Positions 1 through 7,907 of a stretch of 64,000 bases of DNA are shown one piece after another. Below the pieces are notes generated by a model, which made no database searches, was not told where the DNA came from, and saw nothing but the letters and a program-made list of their open reading frames with translations. Source of the stretch: Ureibacillus composti. Lineage in GTDB: Bacteria > Bacillota > Bacilli > Bacillales_A > Planococcaceae. The translations under genes and the position numbers were made by a program. The stretch lies in the NCBI GenBank assembly GCA_030348875.1, contig JAUCEP010000002.1:136501-200500 (forward strand). The letters are read 5' to 3'. Positions within the stretch are counted from its first letter, which is position 1. The number at the start of each line of letters is the position of its first letter.

Positions 1-342
1 CTTCATCCCATTTTTAATAATAGTTCCGTTCTGAATTATCATCGTTGGACGATCGTCGAATAAAATACGTGCTTTTGAGGACTTTAATGAAATAAAACTA
101 ACCAGTATAGTTAGTAATGCCCACCATATCAATGAAGTGAAACCATCCCAAAAGATGATTTCTTCATTGGTTGAAATCTCTGCTGCAATTGAACCAAACG
201 TGATTCCCGTAATGTAATGGAAAAAGGTAAGTTGACTCAATTGCTTCTTTCCAATGATTCTAGCTAATATTAGAATGGTAAAAAATGATATGATGGAACG
301 GAGACTTATTTCAAAAAAGTTAATATCAAGAAACTCCTCCAT
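1..342 (-). CDS. DUF421 (YetF-like) membrane protein, N-terminal part
   Basis: The gene is cut by the left window edge, leaving 114 residues that read in frame to base 1. The ATG at 342 follows a clear AAAGGAGT site 7 bases upstream. The protein opens with two or three hydrophobic segments, with the IIGKKQLSQLTFFHYITGI stretch between them that is characteristic of the YetF/YdfS/YrbG (DUF421) family. It then enters the soluble domain (RPTMIIQNGTIIKNG). Family members are spore- or vegetative-membrane proteins of poorly defined role. The family assignment is secure from the motif; function is not known. Confidence 0.85.
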   Translation of the reverse strand, partial: MEEFLDINFFEISLRSIISFFTILILARIIGKKQLSQLTFFHYITGITFGSIAAEISTNEEIIFWDGFTSLIWWALLTILVSFISLKSSKARILFDDRPTMIIQNGTIIKNGMK

Positions 343-408
343 AGCTAATACTCCTTTCGTTCTCTTCACTTATCATGAACGAAAGATTAACTGAATATGC
401 AAATGGTC

Positions 409-452
409 CAAAAATAAACAGAAACATCACGAAGTGGATGTTTCTGTTTTAG
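409..452 (-). terminator. Rho-independent terminator of the stress-protein gene
   Basis: A 12-bp perfect stem (417-428 with 437-448) and an 8-base loop. Read on the minus strand it is followed by TTTATTTTT. It lies about 90 bases past the stop of the minus-strand gene 540-1223. Confidence 0.8.
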
Positions 453-539
453 TCAATTATGTCCGTGGATAGTGTAAAGTTGCATGTATTTACCGCAAGA
501 TCAAAGACCTTTAAGGTTAGTGATAGATGGGCCCATAGT

Positions 540-1223
540 TTATCTTGAACCGGGCTTACACTCTTCTGGAATCAAGTAAGAATCAACCACGATTCCTTCT
601 TTAATTGTTACTTCGCGCATTTTATTGGAATAAGTAAATTTAAAAATACCATTATCAAAATCTGTTCCTATTTCTTTAAAGAATATTCCCTCTAATGATG
701 GAGTGTTTGGGCATGTAAAAACAATCTTATAGTTTTCAAGATCATTAATTACATATGCTCTTACGCCTTTTTCGTATTTGCCATACGTCTCATCATCTGT
801 AGGACGTTTAACAGCAACAATATGAAAATCAACAAAAGGTATTTCTTTTAATAAAACGTTTATAAAGGAGCCCTTTGTAATCTCTTCCCATCTGCTTTGA
901 GCACTTTGGCCAACAATAATTTGAGTTACATTATAGTCGCGAGCAACTTCTTGGATTACCTTTTGGATCGGGCGTTTTTCATTGTCACGAATTATGAATT
1001 CCTCTACATCCAATTCCTCAACTAATGCACTCCATCTATCTATATAACCTGACTTTTCGGCATCGAAAGAATCGAGAGGCTTTGAATCTACAGTAAGAAT
1101 ATATAATGGACAATCTAGCAAAGTTGCAAGTTTATGGCCTCTTCTAATAAGACGCTCTCCGTTAAGTCCGTAGTATACACACACCAAGATACTTTCATCC
1201 ATGTGGGTTTTTAGACGTTTCAT
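540..1223 (-). CDS. KdpD-type universal stress (Usp) domain protein
   Basis: This 227-residue protein starts with an ILVCVYYG beta strand, then RLIRRGHKLATLLDCPLYIL, the pattern of the Usp domain found in KdpD sensor kinases. The nucleotide-binding loop is IIVGQSAQSRWEE (residues about 103-115), the GxSxxSRW form of KdpD rather than the G-2X-G-9X-G form of ATP-binding UspA. The C-terminal 80 residues have no motif I recognise. There is no kinase domain and no membrane segment, so it is a free-standing cytoplasmic sensor-like protein. It is divergent to the Mrp antiporter operon, which suggests but does not prove a role in cation homeostasis. KdpD Usp domains of some Firmicutes bind cyclic-di-AMP; whether this one does is inference. 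Confidence 0.75.
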   Translation of the reverse strand: MKRLKTHMDESILVCVYYGLNGERLIRRGHKLATLLDCPLYILTVDSKPLDSFDAEKSGYIDRWSALVEELDVEEFIIRDNEKRPIQKVIQEVARDYNVTQIIVGQSAQSRWEEITKGSFINVLLKEIPFVDFHIVAVKRPTDDETYGKYEKGVRAYVINDLENYKIVFTCPNTPSLEGIFFKEIGTDFDNGIFKFTYSNKMREVTIKEGIVVDSYLIPEECKPGSR

Positions 1224-1550
1224 AACTAGTTAAGCTCCTTAAATTCGTACTTAAGTACTTGTATTTTTAAACCAATAGCAAATTTCTGCACAAATTAGCA
1301 AAGTCATATGCTAAATGAGTGCGTTGAGTATAATTCTATTGTATACTTAATTATGTATTAATTATTGTACATTAGAAATTTATTTGTAAATTCCCATATT
1401 TCTAAAGAGTTATTACTCTTAATATAACACATATTAATGAGCCCATTTGACAACATATTATGACCCGAGGATTGACTTCCGTCAAGTACGAAGTTATTTC
1501 TTCTAGCTTAGGAGATGAAAAAGTAAAAAAAAATTAGGAGGTTTTAGTTT
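1224..1550. other. Intergenic region between divergent usp and mrpA
   Basis: This 327-bp, very AT-rich stretch must hold the promoters of both divergent genes, but I could not pick a convincing -35/-10 pair. A short inverted repeat, TTGAC-TTCC-GTCAA (1472-1485), lies about 65 bases before mrpA. The mrpA ribosome binding site TTAGGAGG is at about 1534-1541. No gene is seen. Confidence 0.5.
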
Positions 1551-3962
1551 GTGATAATTGACCTTGCGATTATTTTGGCACCGTTTATTATGGCGGCGTG
1601 TATAGCGATTTTTTATAGGAAAATAAAAAGGAACTGGGTCGGCTGGATTGTTCTTTTTATTCCTATTATTCTATTCCTTACGTTAACTACATATATCCCT
1701 CGTATTGCGAACGGTCACACGTTTTCAAATACGTACGAGTGGATCCCCTCGTTAAATATAAATTTCACTACATATTTAGATGGTCTTAGCTTAATGTTCA
1801 GTCTCCTCATAACAGGAGTAGGAAGCTTAGTCATTTTGTATTCCATATTTTATTTATCTCAAAAGGAAGCATTGCATCATTTTTACTGTTATTTATTGCT
1901 CTTTATGGGCGCAATGCTAGGTGTTGTATTATCCGATCATCTAATGGTTCTATATGTTTTTTGGGAGTTAACAAGTGTTTCTTCGTTTCTCTTAATAGCG
2001 TTTTGGCATCATAGAAAGGCTTCTAGAGCAGGTGCAAGAAAATCAATGACCATCACCGTTTCGGGTGGGGTATCCATGTTGGTAGGGTTCTTGATGTTAT
2101 ATGTCATGTCTGGGACATTTAGCATTCGTGAAATCATCGCCAACATAAGTATGATCAGTGAGCAGTCACTGTTTATACCGGCTCTAATTTTAATCTTATT
2201 AGGGGCATTTACAAAATCTGCACAATTTCCATTCCATATCTGGCTTCCTGATGCAATGGAAGCACCAACACCTGTGAGTGCTTATTTACATTCTGCTACG
2301 ATGGTAAAGGCCGGGATTTATCTAGTTGCACGATTTACACCTATTTTTGGTGGCGAGATAATTTGGTTTTGGACAGTTACCGGAGTGGGGCTTATCACTT
2401 TGTTCTGGGGCTCATTTAATGCCATAAGACAAGTAGATTTAAAGGCAATATTAGCATTCTCAACAGTTAGTCAACTTGGTTTAATTATGAGTTTACTTGG
2501 ATTAGGTTCAGTTGCGGTGCATTTGGGTTATTCAGACAAAACAGTACTTTATACGCAAGCATCATTTGCAGCACTTTTCCATTTAATGAACCACTCGACA
2601 TTTAAAGGTGCCCTATTTATGATGGTTGGAATTGTTGACCATGAACTAGGAACACGAGATATTCGTCGACTAGGTGGGCTCATGTCGTTTATGCCTTTTA
2701 CATTTACGATTGCTTTAATTGGTAGTTTCTCGATGGCGGGATTACCCCCATTTAATGGTTTTCTTAGTAAGGAAATGTTTTTTGCTGCAGTACTTAAGAT
2801 CACTGAATTAGATATCTTCTCATTACAAAGCGTAGGAGTCATCATTCCCATTGTTGCTTGGGTAGCAAGTATTTTTACTTTTGTTTACTGTTTAATTATT
2901 GTTGGAAAAACTTTCTTTGGGAAGTTAAAACCAGATTTATTAGAAAAACAACCACATGAAGCTCCTGTTGGAATGCTTATTCCTCCATTTATTCTAATCA
3001 GTTTAGTAGTTTTGATTTTCTTCTTCCCAAATATTTTAGGGAAATATATATTACAACCTGCTATGGGGAGTATTTACCCAACATTTCCTTCCGTTAAGGA
3101 GTTAACTCCATCTATTTATGCATGGCATGGTTTTAATCCAGAATTGTATATGACGATCGGGGTAGTAATTATAGGTGTTATTCTATATCGTTTCCTTCCA
3201 AGATGGAAGCGAATTTATTTATTAATTCCACAACGTTTTACCTTAAATGCCATGTATGAAAGTACAATCGGCTTTAGTGAAAACTTTTCAAGATTAGTAA
3301 CTCGACGTTATATGAATGAAAATTTAACTCATTACTTTATTTACATTTATGTATTTTTTGTAGCAGTGGTAGCAGGGTATTTCCTATTTACAGAAGGAAT
3401 AACTTTTAATACAACTATTGATGCAAAAATTGAAGGCTTCGAATTGATTTTAGTATTTATTATGGTTGTTGCTGCGATTTCTATTTTGTTTGCGAAATCT
3501 AGAATAACTACTGTTATTTTAAACGGTGTTCTTGGATACTCGGTTGCGTTTTTCTTTGTCATTTTCCGAGCACCAGATTTAGCGTTAACGCAGCTTGTCG
3601 TTGAGTCGGTTACAACAGCGCTATTTTTAATTTGCTTTAAATTTTTGCCAGACTTAAAACCAGAACCTTCTACAAGAGGGGTAAAAATATCAAACGGAGT
3701 AATCTCCATATTAGTTGGAGCAACAGTTACAATTGTTGGATTAGCAGTTATGAACTATGAAAAGTTTGATACTATTTCTTCTTACTTTGAAGATTCCTAT
3801 AATTTAGCCGGCGGGAAAAACATAGTTAATACAATTTTAGGAGATTTCCGTGCGTTCGATACAATGCTTGAGGTTGTTGTTCTCTTTATAGCTGGCTTAG
3901 GTGTTTATACACTGATTAAGCTAAAGGCGAAAAAGGAGGGAACAGATATTGAAAATAAATGA
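1551..3962 (+). CDS. mrpA: Na+/H+ antiporter subunit A (MrpA)
   Basis: An 803-residue polytopic membrane protein, the usual size for MrpA. Residues about 60-420 are the NuoL/ND5-like proton-pumping module (MVLYVFWELTSVSSFLLI; KSAQFPFHIWLPDAMEAPTP; HLMNHSTFKGALFMMVG, with the conserved lysine and histidine). The C-terminal part (VSPDLALTQLVVES-like segment at about residue 680) is the MrpA/MbhD-type extension. It starts at GTG 1551 after an AGGAGG site. It is the first gene of a seven-gene operon for the heteromeric Mrp Na+/H+ antiporter, which exchanges cytoplasmic Na+ for external H+ and supports alkali and salt tolerance. Its end overlaps mrpB by 14 bases. Confidence 0.96.
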   Translation: MIIDLAIILAPFIMAACIAIFYRKIKRNWVGWIVLFIPIILFLTLTTYIPRIANGHTFSNTYEWIPSLNINFTTYLDGLSLMFSLLITGVGSLVILYSIFYLSQKEALHHFYCYLLLFMGAMLGVVLSDHLMVLYVFWELTSVSSFLLIAFWHHRKASRAGARKSMTITVSGGVSMLVGFLMLYVMSGTFSIREIIANISMISEQSLFIPALILILLGAFTKSAQFPFHIWLPDAMEAPTPVSAYLHSATMVKAGIYLVARFTPIFGGEIIWFWTVTGVGLITLFWGSFNAIRQVDLKAILAFSTVSQLGLIMSLLGLGSVAVHLGYSDKTVLYTQASFAALFHLMNHSTFKGALFMMVGIVDHELGTRDIRRLGGLMSFMPFTFTIALIGSFSMAGLPPFNGFLSKEMFFAAVLKITELDIFSLQSVGVIIPIVAWVASIFTFVYCLIIVGKTFFGKLKPDLLEKQPHEAPVGMLIPPFILISLVVLIFFFPNILGKYILQPAMGSIYPTFPSVKELTPSIYAWHGFNPELYMTIGVVIIGVILYRFLPRWKRIYLLIPQRFTLNAMYESTIGFSENFSRLVTRRYMNENLTHYFIYIYVFFVAVVAGYFLFTEGITFNTTIDAKIEGFELILVFIMVVAAISILFAKSRITTVILNGVLGYSVAFFFVIFRAPDLALTQLVVESVTTALFLICFKFLPDLKPEPSTRGVKISNGVISILVGATVTIVGLAVMNYEKFDTISSYFEDSYNLAGGKNIVNTILGDFRAFDTMLEVVVLFIAGLGVYTLIKLKAKKEGTDIENK

Positions 3963-4371
3963 CGTCATTCTTAAAACTGTAGTTAAAGGGGTTGTCTTTA
4001 TTATATTAACACTTGGTGTGTACTTGTTCTTTTCTGGACATAACGCACCAGGTGGAGGCTTTATAGGTGGGTTGGTACTTGGCTCTGGGATTGTCCTTCT
4101 TTACTTAACGTACGACATTGAAACCATTCACAGAAAAATGCCATTTGATTTTAAAAAAGTTGCGGCATTCGGAGTGCTTCTCGCAACAGGTACAGCGATT
4201 GGCTCACTTTATTTTGACGCTCCTTTTTTAACTCAAACAGATGGTTACTTTACATTGCCGATATTAGGTGAAAAACATCTGTCAACTGTAACAATCTTTG
4301 AAGCAGGTGTTGCTCTAACAGTTGTGGGGACCCTAGTAACGATTATTTTAAGTATAAGTGAGGATGAGTAG
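3949..4371 (+). CDS. mrpB: Na+/H+ antiporter subunit B (MrpB)
   Basis: A 140-residue membrane protein with about four transmembrane segments. The FSGHNAPGGGFIGGLVLGSG motif near residue 30 is diagnostic of the MrpB/MnhB family (PF04039). The start is TTG at 3949, inside the end of mrpA, with AAAGGAGG just upstream; the overlap suggests translational coupling. It is part of the Mrp complex in the cytoplasmic membrane. Confidence 0.95.
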   Translation: MKINDVILKTVVKGVVFIILTLGVYLFFSGHNAPGGGFIGGLVLGSGIVLLYLTYDIETIHRKMPFDFKKVAAFGVLLATGTAIGSLYFDAPFLTQTDGYFTLPILGEKHLSTVTIFEAGVALTVVGTLVTIILSISEDE

Positions 4372-4373
4372 AG

Positions 4374-4712
4374 ATGGAATCATTGATGATTGTGTTAGTC
4401 GGGATTTTAGTTTCAGTTGGAACTTATTTGGTCCTCTCTCGAAATATCATCCGTGTCATTGTTGGTACGGCTATTTTATCCCATGCTGTTCACCTATTAA
4501 TTTTGACAGTTGGGGGATTAAAAAAAGGAGATGTCCCATTATTAAGTCATTCGGGAGGGCCATTTACAGATGCTCTTCCACAGGCACTCATTTTAACTGC
4601 CATTGTTATTAGTTTTGCGGTTACGGCATTTCTCCTTGTTTTAGCATACAGAACTTACGTAACAAATGGTTCTGATGATTTTCAGGAATTGAGGGGAATG
4701 TCAGATGAGTAA
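4374..4712 (+). CDS. mrpC: Na+/H+ antiporter subunit C (MrpC)
   Basis: A 112-residue protein with three transmembrane helices, homologous to the NuoK subunit of complex I. The segment VIVGTAILSHAVHLLILT and the loop ending GGPFTDALPQALILTAIVIS are family hallmarks, including the conserved acidic residue and PQALILTAIVI. It begins two bases after the mrpB stop and overlaps mrpD by eight bases. Confidence 0.95.
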   Translation: MESLMIVLVGILVSVGTYLVLSRNIIRVIVGTAILSHAVHLLILTVGGLKKGDVPLLSHSGGPFTDALPQALILTAIVISFAVTAFLLVLAYRTYVTNGSDDFQELRGMSDE

Positions 4713-6189
4713 TATTATTGTTTTGCCGTTAATTATCCCAATTATTACGGCAGTAATTCTTGTATTTTTACGTGAACATATTATGCTCCAGCGAGTTATT
4801 AGTTTTCTAACGATGATTTTTATAAGCATTATTTCGTTTGTGCTGTTGGAGGTCGTACAAACTGAAGGGATTATAAAGATTGACTTTAGTGGATGGTTAC
4901 CGCCATTTGGAATTTTGTTTGTTGCTGATTCCTTTTCATTATTACTCGTATTAACGGCGAGTATAGTTACGGCAATCTGCTTACTATATGCATTTTCAAC
5001 TATTGGAGAATCCCATGAAAAGATGTTTTTTTATCCGTTTGTTCTATTTTTAATCGCTGGGGTAAATGGTTCTTTTCTAACAGGGGATATCTTTAATCTG
5101 TTTGTTTGTTTTGAGGTTATGTTACTAGCATCCTATGTATTGGTGGCACTTGGTGGAGAAAAGGTGCAATTAAGAGAATCTTTAAAGTATGTCGTTATTA
5201 ACGTTGTGGCTTCTTGGATGTTTCTTGTCGCATTAGCCTACCTTTATGGTACTGTAAAGACGCTTAACATGGCTCACATTGCCGAGCGAGTTGCAGAGGT
5301 AGGGCAAGATCCGATGCTTACAACGGTGGCAATCTTATTTTTAGTTGTATTTAGCTTAAAAGCTGGTTTACTCTTATTCTTCTGGTTACCAGGTTCATAT
5401 AGTGTACCGCCAACAGCAGTACAAGCATTGTTCGCTGCATTACTAACAAAGGTAGGAATCTATGCACTGTTTCGAACGTTTACACTAATGTTTCCCTTAA
5501 ATCCAGAGGTGACGCATACTTTAATAGGAATTATGGCAGGCGTTACGCTGATTGCAGGCTGTATGGGGGCATTATCTGGACGAGATATTTATACAATTGC
5601 TACTTATAACGTCATTATTGGAGTCGGTTTTATTTTAATTGGCTTAGCTGTAGCGACTGAGGAGGCAATTTCAGGTGCTATTTATTATTTAATACATGAC
5701 ATGATTGCGAAGGCATTATTATTTTTAATTGTTGGAATGATGGTCTATTTAACCGGGGAAACAGTTGTTAAGAAAATGAGTGGGTTAATCCGAAATTATC
5801 CGCTTTTTGGATGGATTTACTTTCTTGTTATGTTAGCACTTACTGGAATACCCCCATTTAGTGGGTTTGTCGGGAAAGTATTGATTGGCATTGGAGCTAT
5901 TGAAGGTGAAAACTTTATCTTGTTAGGAATTGGTTTTGCATCAAGTATAATCGTACTCTATTCATTGCTTCGAATTTTCCTAGCTTCGTTCTTCGGGGAA
6001 ACCATTATTAGTTTAGAAGATGAGAAAAAGATTCCTAAAGGCGCTCTTTCTTCGTTTGTCTTACTTGCCATTAGTATAGTGTTTATTGGGGTTGGAGCTG
6101 AATTCATGTCGGGTTATATTGACAATGCGACTCGTACCTTAATGAATCCCTCTATTTATATAGAAGCAATATTAAAGGGGGGACAATGA
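4705..6189 (+). CDS. mrpD: Na+/H+ antiporter subunit D (MrpD)
   Basis: A 494-residue polytopic membrane protein of the NuoM/NuoN proton-pumping class. Recognisable landmarks are FNLFVCFEVMLLASYVLVAL (the conserved glutamate in TM5), FSLKAGLLLFFWLPGSYSVP (conserved lysine in TM7) and IYYLIHDMIAKALLFLIVG (conserved histidine and lysine). Length is normal for MrpD. It overlaps mrpC at the start and mrpE by four bases (ATGA-type) at the end. Confidence 0.96.
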   Translation: MSNIIVLPLIIPIITAVILVFLREHIMLQRVISFLTMIFISIISFVLLEVVQTEGIIKIDFSGWLPPFGILFVADSFSLLLVLTASIVTAICLLYAFSTIGESHEKMFFYPFVLFLIAGVNGSFLTGDIFNLFVCFEVMLLASYVLVALGGEKVQLRESLKYVVINVVASWMFLVALAYLYGTVKTLNMAHIAERVAEVGQDPMLTTVAILFLVVFSLKAGLLLFFWLPGSYSVPPTAVQALFAALLTKVGIYALFRTFTLMFPLNPEVTHTLIGIMAGVTLIAGCMGALSGRDIYTIATYNVIIGVGFILIGLAVATEEAISGAIYYLIHDMIAKALLFLIVGMMVYLTGETVVKKMSGLIRNYPLFGWIYFLVMLALTGIPPFSGFVGKVLIGIGAIEGENFILLGIGFASSIIVLYSLLRIFLASFFGETIISLEDEKKIPKGALSSFVLLAISIVFIGVGAEFMSGYIDNATRTLMNPSIYIEAILKGGQ

Positions 6190-6671
6190 TGTTTGGCCAG
6201 TTTTTACTTAATTTATTTATTGCCCTATTATGGCTTTTATTAGTGGATGAACCAATACCACAATTTACAACGTTTTTAACAGGATTCATTGTTGGAATTG
6301 GAATTCTATATGTGATGTATAGGTTTTTTGGAACGCAGTTTTATCTGCGTAGGGTAATGAAAATCATTTACCTTATTCAATTGTTTATAAAAGAACTAGT
6401 TACGTCTAGTTTTTCTGTGATGAAGCAAATCTTAACACCTAATTTAAAAATTACGCCTGGAATTTTTACGTATCGCACGAATTTAACTGGGGAGTGGGAA
6501 GTAACAGCGCTTGCTTTACTGTTAACGCTTACCCCTGGGTCAGTTGTAATGGAAGTGTCAGAGGAAGGCGATGTATTTTATATTCATGCAATGGATATTG
6601 AAGAGTCGAAAGAGGCAGTTATTCAGTCGATTGGGAAATTTGAAAAGGCGATTCTGGAGGTGACACGATAA
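6186..6671 (+). CDS. mrpE: Na+/H+ antiporter subunit E (MrpE)
   Basis: A 161-residue protein with two or three N-terminal membrane helices and a soluble C-terminal domain. ALLLTLTPGSVVMEV (about residues 110-125) is the conserved core of MrpE/MnhE (PF01899). It overlaps mrpD by four bases and ends directly before the mrpF start. In other Mrp systems this subunit is needed for assembly or stability of the complex. Confidence 0.94.
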   Translation: MMFGQFLLNLFIALLWLLLVDEPIPQFTTFLTGFIVGIGILYVMYRFFGTQFYLRRVMKIIYLIQLFIKELVTSSFSVMKQILTPNLKITPGIFTYRTNLTGEWEVTALALLLTLTPGSVVMEVSEEGDVFYIHAMDIEESKEAVIQSIGKFEKAILEVTR

Positions 6672-6956
6672 ATGAAAGAAGCTGTATTACTTATAGCACT
6701 TACTCTTTTTATGGTTGCCATTGGACTACAGTTATATCGTGTAATTGTAGGTCCTTCGATGCCAGATCGTGCAATTGCACTGGATACAATTGGAGTAAAC
6801 TTAATTTCTGCAATTGCGATCGTGTCTATTGTGCTGAAAACAAAGGCATTTTTAGAGGCAATATTAATCTTGGGGATATTAGCGTTTATCAGTACAATCG
6901 CAATCTCGAAATATATCGAGAGGGGTGTCATTGTTGAACGTAAAGGAAATCGTTGA
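6672..6956 (+). CDS. mrpF: Na+/H+ antiporter subunit F (MrpF)
   Basis: A 94-residue protein with three transmembrane helices. YRVIVGPSMPDRAIALDTIG near residue 23 is the MrpF/MnhF signature. The GGAGGTGACACG site before its ATG lies inside the end of mrpE. The end overlaps the start of mrpG. Confidence 0.95.
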   Translation: MKEAVLLIALTLFMVAIGLQLYRVIVGPSMPDRAIALDTIGVNLISAIAIVSIVLKTKAFLEAILILGILAFISTIAISKYIERGVIVERKGNR

Positions 6957-7479
6957 ATGGGTTGCCGTTATATTAATACTATTCGGTTCGGTGATCAGTG
7001 TTATTAGTGCATTTGGCATGATACGCTTGCCGGATGTTTATACAAGATCCCATGCAGCCACAAAAAGTGCAACATTGTCTGTACTTGTTTGCTTACTAGG
7101 GGCATTCGTTTATTTTTGGTTCCATGATGGTTATATTAGTATCCGGATAATTTTAGGGATTATTTTTGTCTTTATTACCGCACCGGTTTCCGGACATTTA
7201 GTTACTCGCGCGGCATATCGTTCAAGAGTACCCTTAGCGGAAGGCTCTGGGGAGGATGAATTAAAGCCTGTTTTGTTTGGAGAAAGTAATCAAATAGATC
7301 ATCTTGCGTTTGCTGGGGGCAGAGCAGAAATGCAGCCCCTCGTTGACAAAGACGTTCATACTTCAACTTTAATAAAAGACGAGCGAATTGATGGAGAAGA
7401 GATACCGATTGATGTCCCTGGTGATAAGATTGAAAATAAATCATTTGATAGTTTAAACGCAGATGAGAATGGAAAATAG
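6934..7479 (+). CDS. mrpG: Na+/H+ antiporter subunit G (MrpG) with long hydrophilic tail
   Basis: The first 110 residues form three membrane helices with the MrpG signature SVISAFGMIRLPDVYTRSHA and an ATKSATLSVL segment. The reading frame is open from GTG 6925, but a GAGAGGGG site at about 6918-6925 fits a TTG start at 6931 or 6934 better; TTG 6934 is chosen. B. subtilis MrpG is about 124 residues; this one is about 181. The excess is a charged, non-membrane C-terminal tail of about 70 residues (from AEGSGEDELKPVLFGESN onward) with no domain I know. It is the last gene of the mrp operon. Confidence 0.9.
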   Translation: MNVKEIVEWVAVILILFGSVISVISAFGMIRLPDVYTRSHAATKSATLSVLVCLLGAFVYFWFHDGYISIRIILGIIFVFITAPVSGHLVTRAAYRSRVPLAEGSGEDELKPVLFGESNQIDHLAFAGGRAEMQPLVDKDVHTSTLIKDERIDGEEIPIDVPGDKIENKSFDSLNADENGK

Positions 7480-7502
7480 TTTTAAAGGACATAGCTTAAC
7501 AA

Positions 7503-7692
7503 TTATCCACAATTTCAAAGCACTCACTTTTTTCGTAAAAGTGGGTGTTTTTATGTTTTGTGGATAACATTTTTTATTTTTAATGATATTCTTAGGTTTT
7601 TTTATTTTCGTTATGTGGACAAATAGACTGACTGAGGATAAAGCTGTGGAGAAAGTGAAAAAGTCGGGATAACAATGCAGAGCTGTGGATAA
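7503..7692. promoter_or_regulatory. Cluster of DnaA-box sequences
   Basis: Three perfect matches to the DnaA box TTATCCACA occur within 190 bp: 7503-7511 on the plus strand, and 7559-7567 and 7684-7692 on the minus strand. Two one-mismatch copies sit between them: 7614-7622 (TGTGGACAA) and 7645-7653 (TGTGGAGAA). The surrounding DNA is very AT-rich. No replication gene is nearby, so this is unlikely to be the chromosomal origin itself. It resembles the DnaA-box clusters outside oriC known in B. subtilis, which titrate DnaA or modulate initiation. The function here is inference. The terminator of the mrp operon lies between the first and second box. Confidence 0.65.
7521..7554 (+). terminator. 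Rho-independent terminator of the mrp operon
   Basis: An 11-bp stem (CACTCACTTTT with AAAAGTGGGTG) with a short loop, followed by TTTTTAT, 42 bases after the mrpG stop. Confidence 0.85.
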
Positions 7693-7792
7693 TTTTCTAT
7701 AATAACTTCATTCAAACAAGCAATAAAATTACAACATTAGTACTTCTTATACTTGAATGTAGGCAAGCATATGAATATGATTGATGGGGGAA

Positions 7793-7844
7793 GTTTTATC
7801 TTCATTCGGTAGAAGGACCCACTTCTTTAGTTGGAAGATAAACG
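7793..7844. other. Nested hairpin upstream of the phosphoesterase gene
   Basis: TTTATCTTC (7795-7803) pairs with GAAGATAAA (7834-7842), and inside it AGAAG (7811-7815) pairs with CTTCT (7822-7826). There is no T-run, so it is not a simple terminator. It could be a leader structure or a protein-binding site; the role is unknown. Confidence 0.35.
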
Positions 7845-7907
7845 TACAAATTATTAATTTCAATTAATAATTTTCCATTAATACATTAAAGAATTGAGCG
7901 AGTAGTT

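Noticed and set aside
2549..3709. Long minus-strand frames inside mrpA
   Set aside because: No ribosome sites, low-complexity antisense composition, and mrpA with clear homology occupies the plus strand.
7503..7692. Chromosomal origin of replication
   Set aside because: No dnaA, dnaN, rpmH or other origin genes are near; the cluster has only a few boxes. An auxiliary cluster is more likely.
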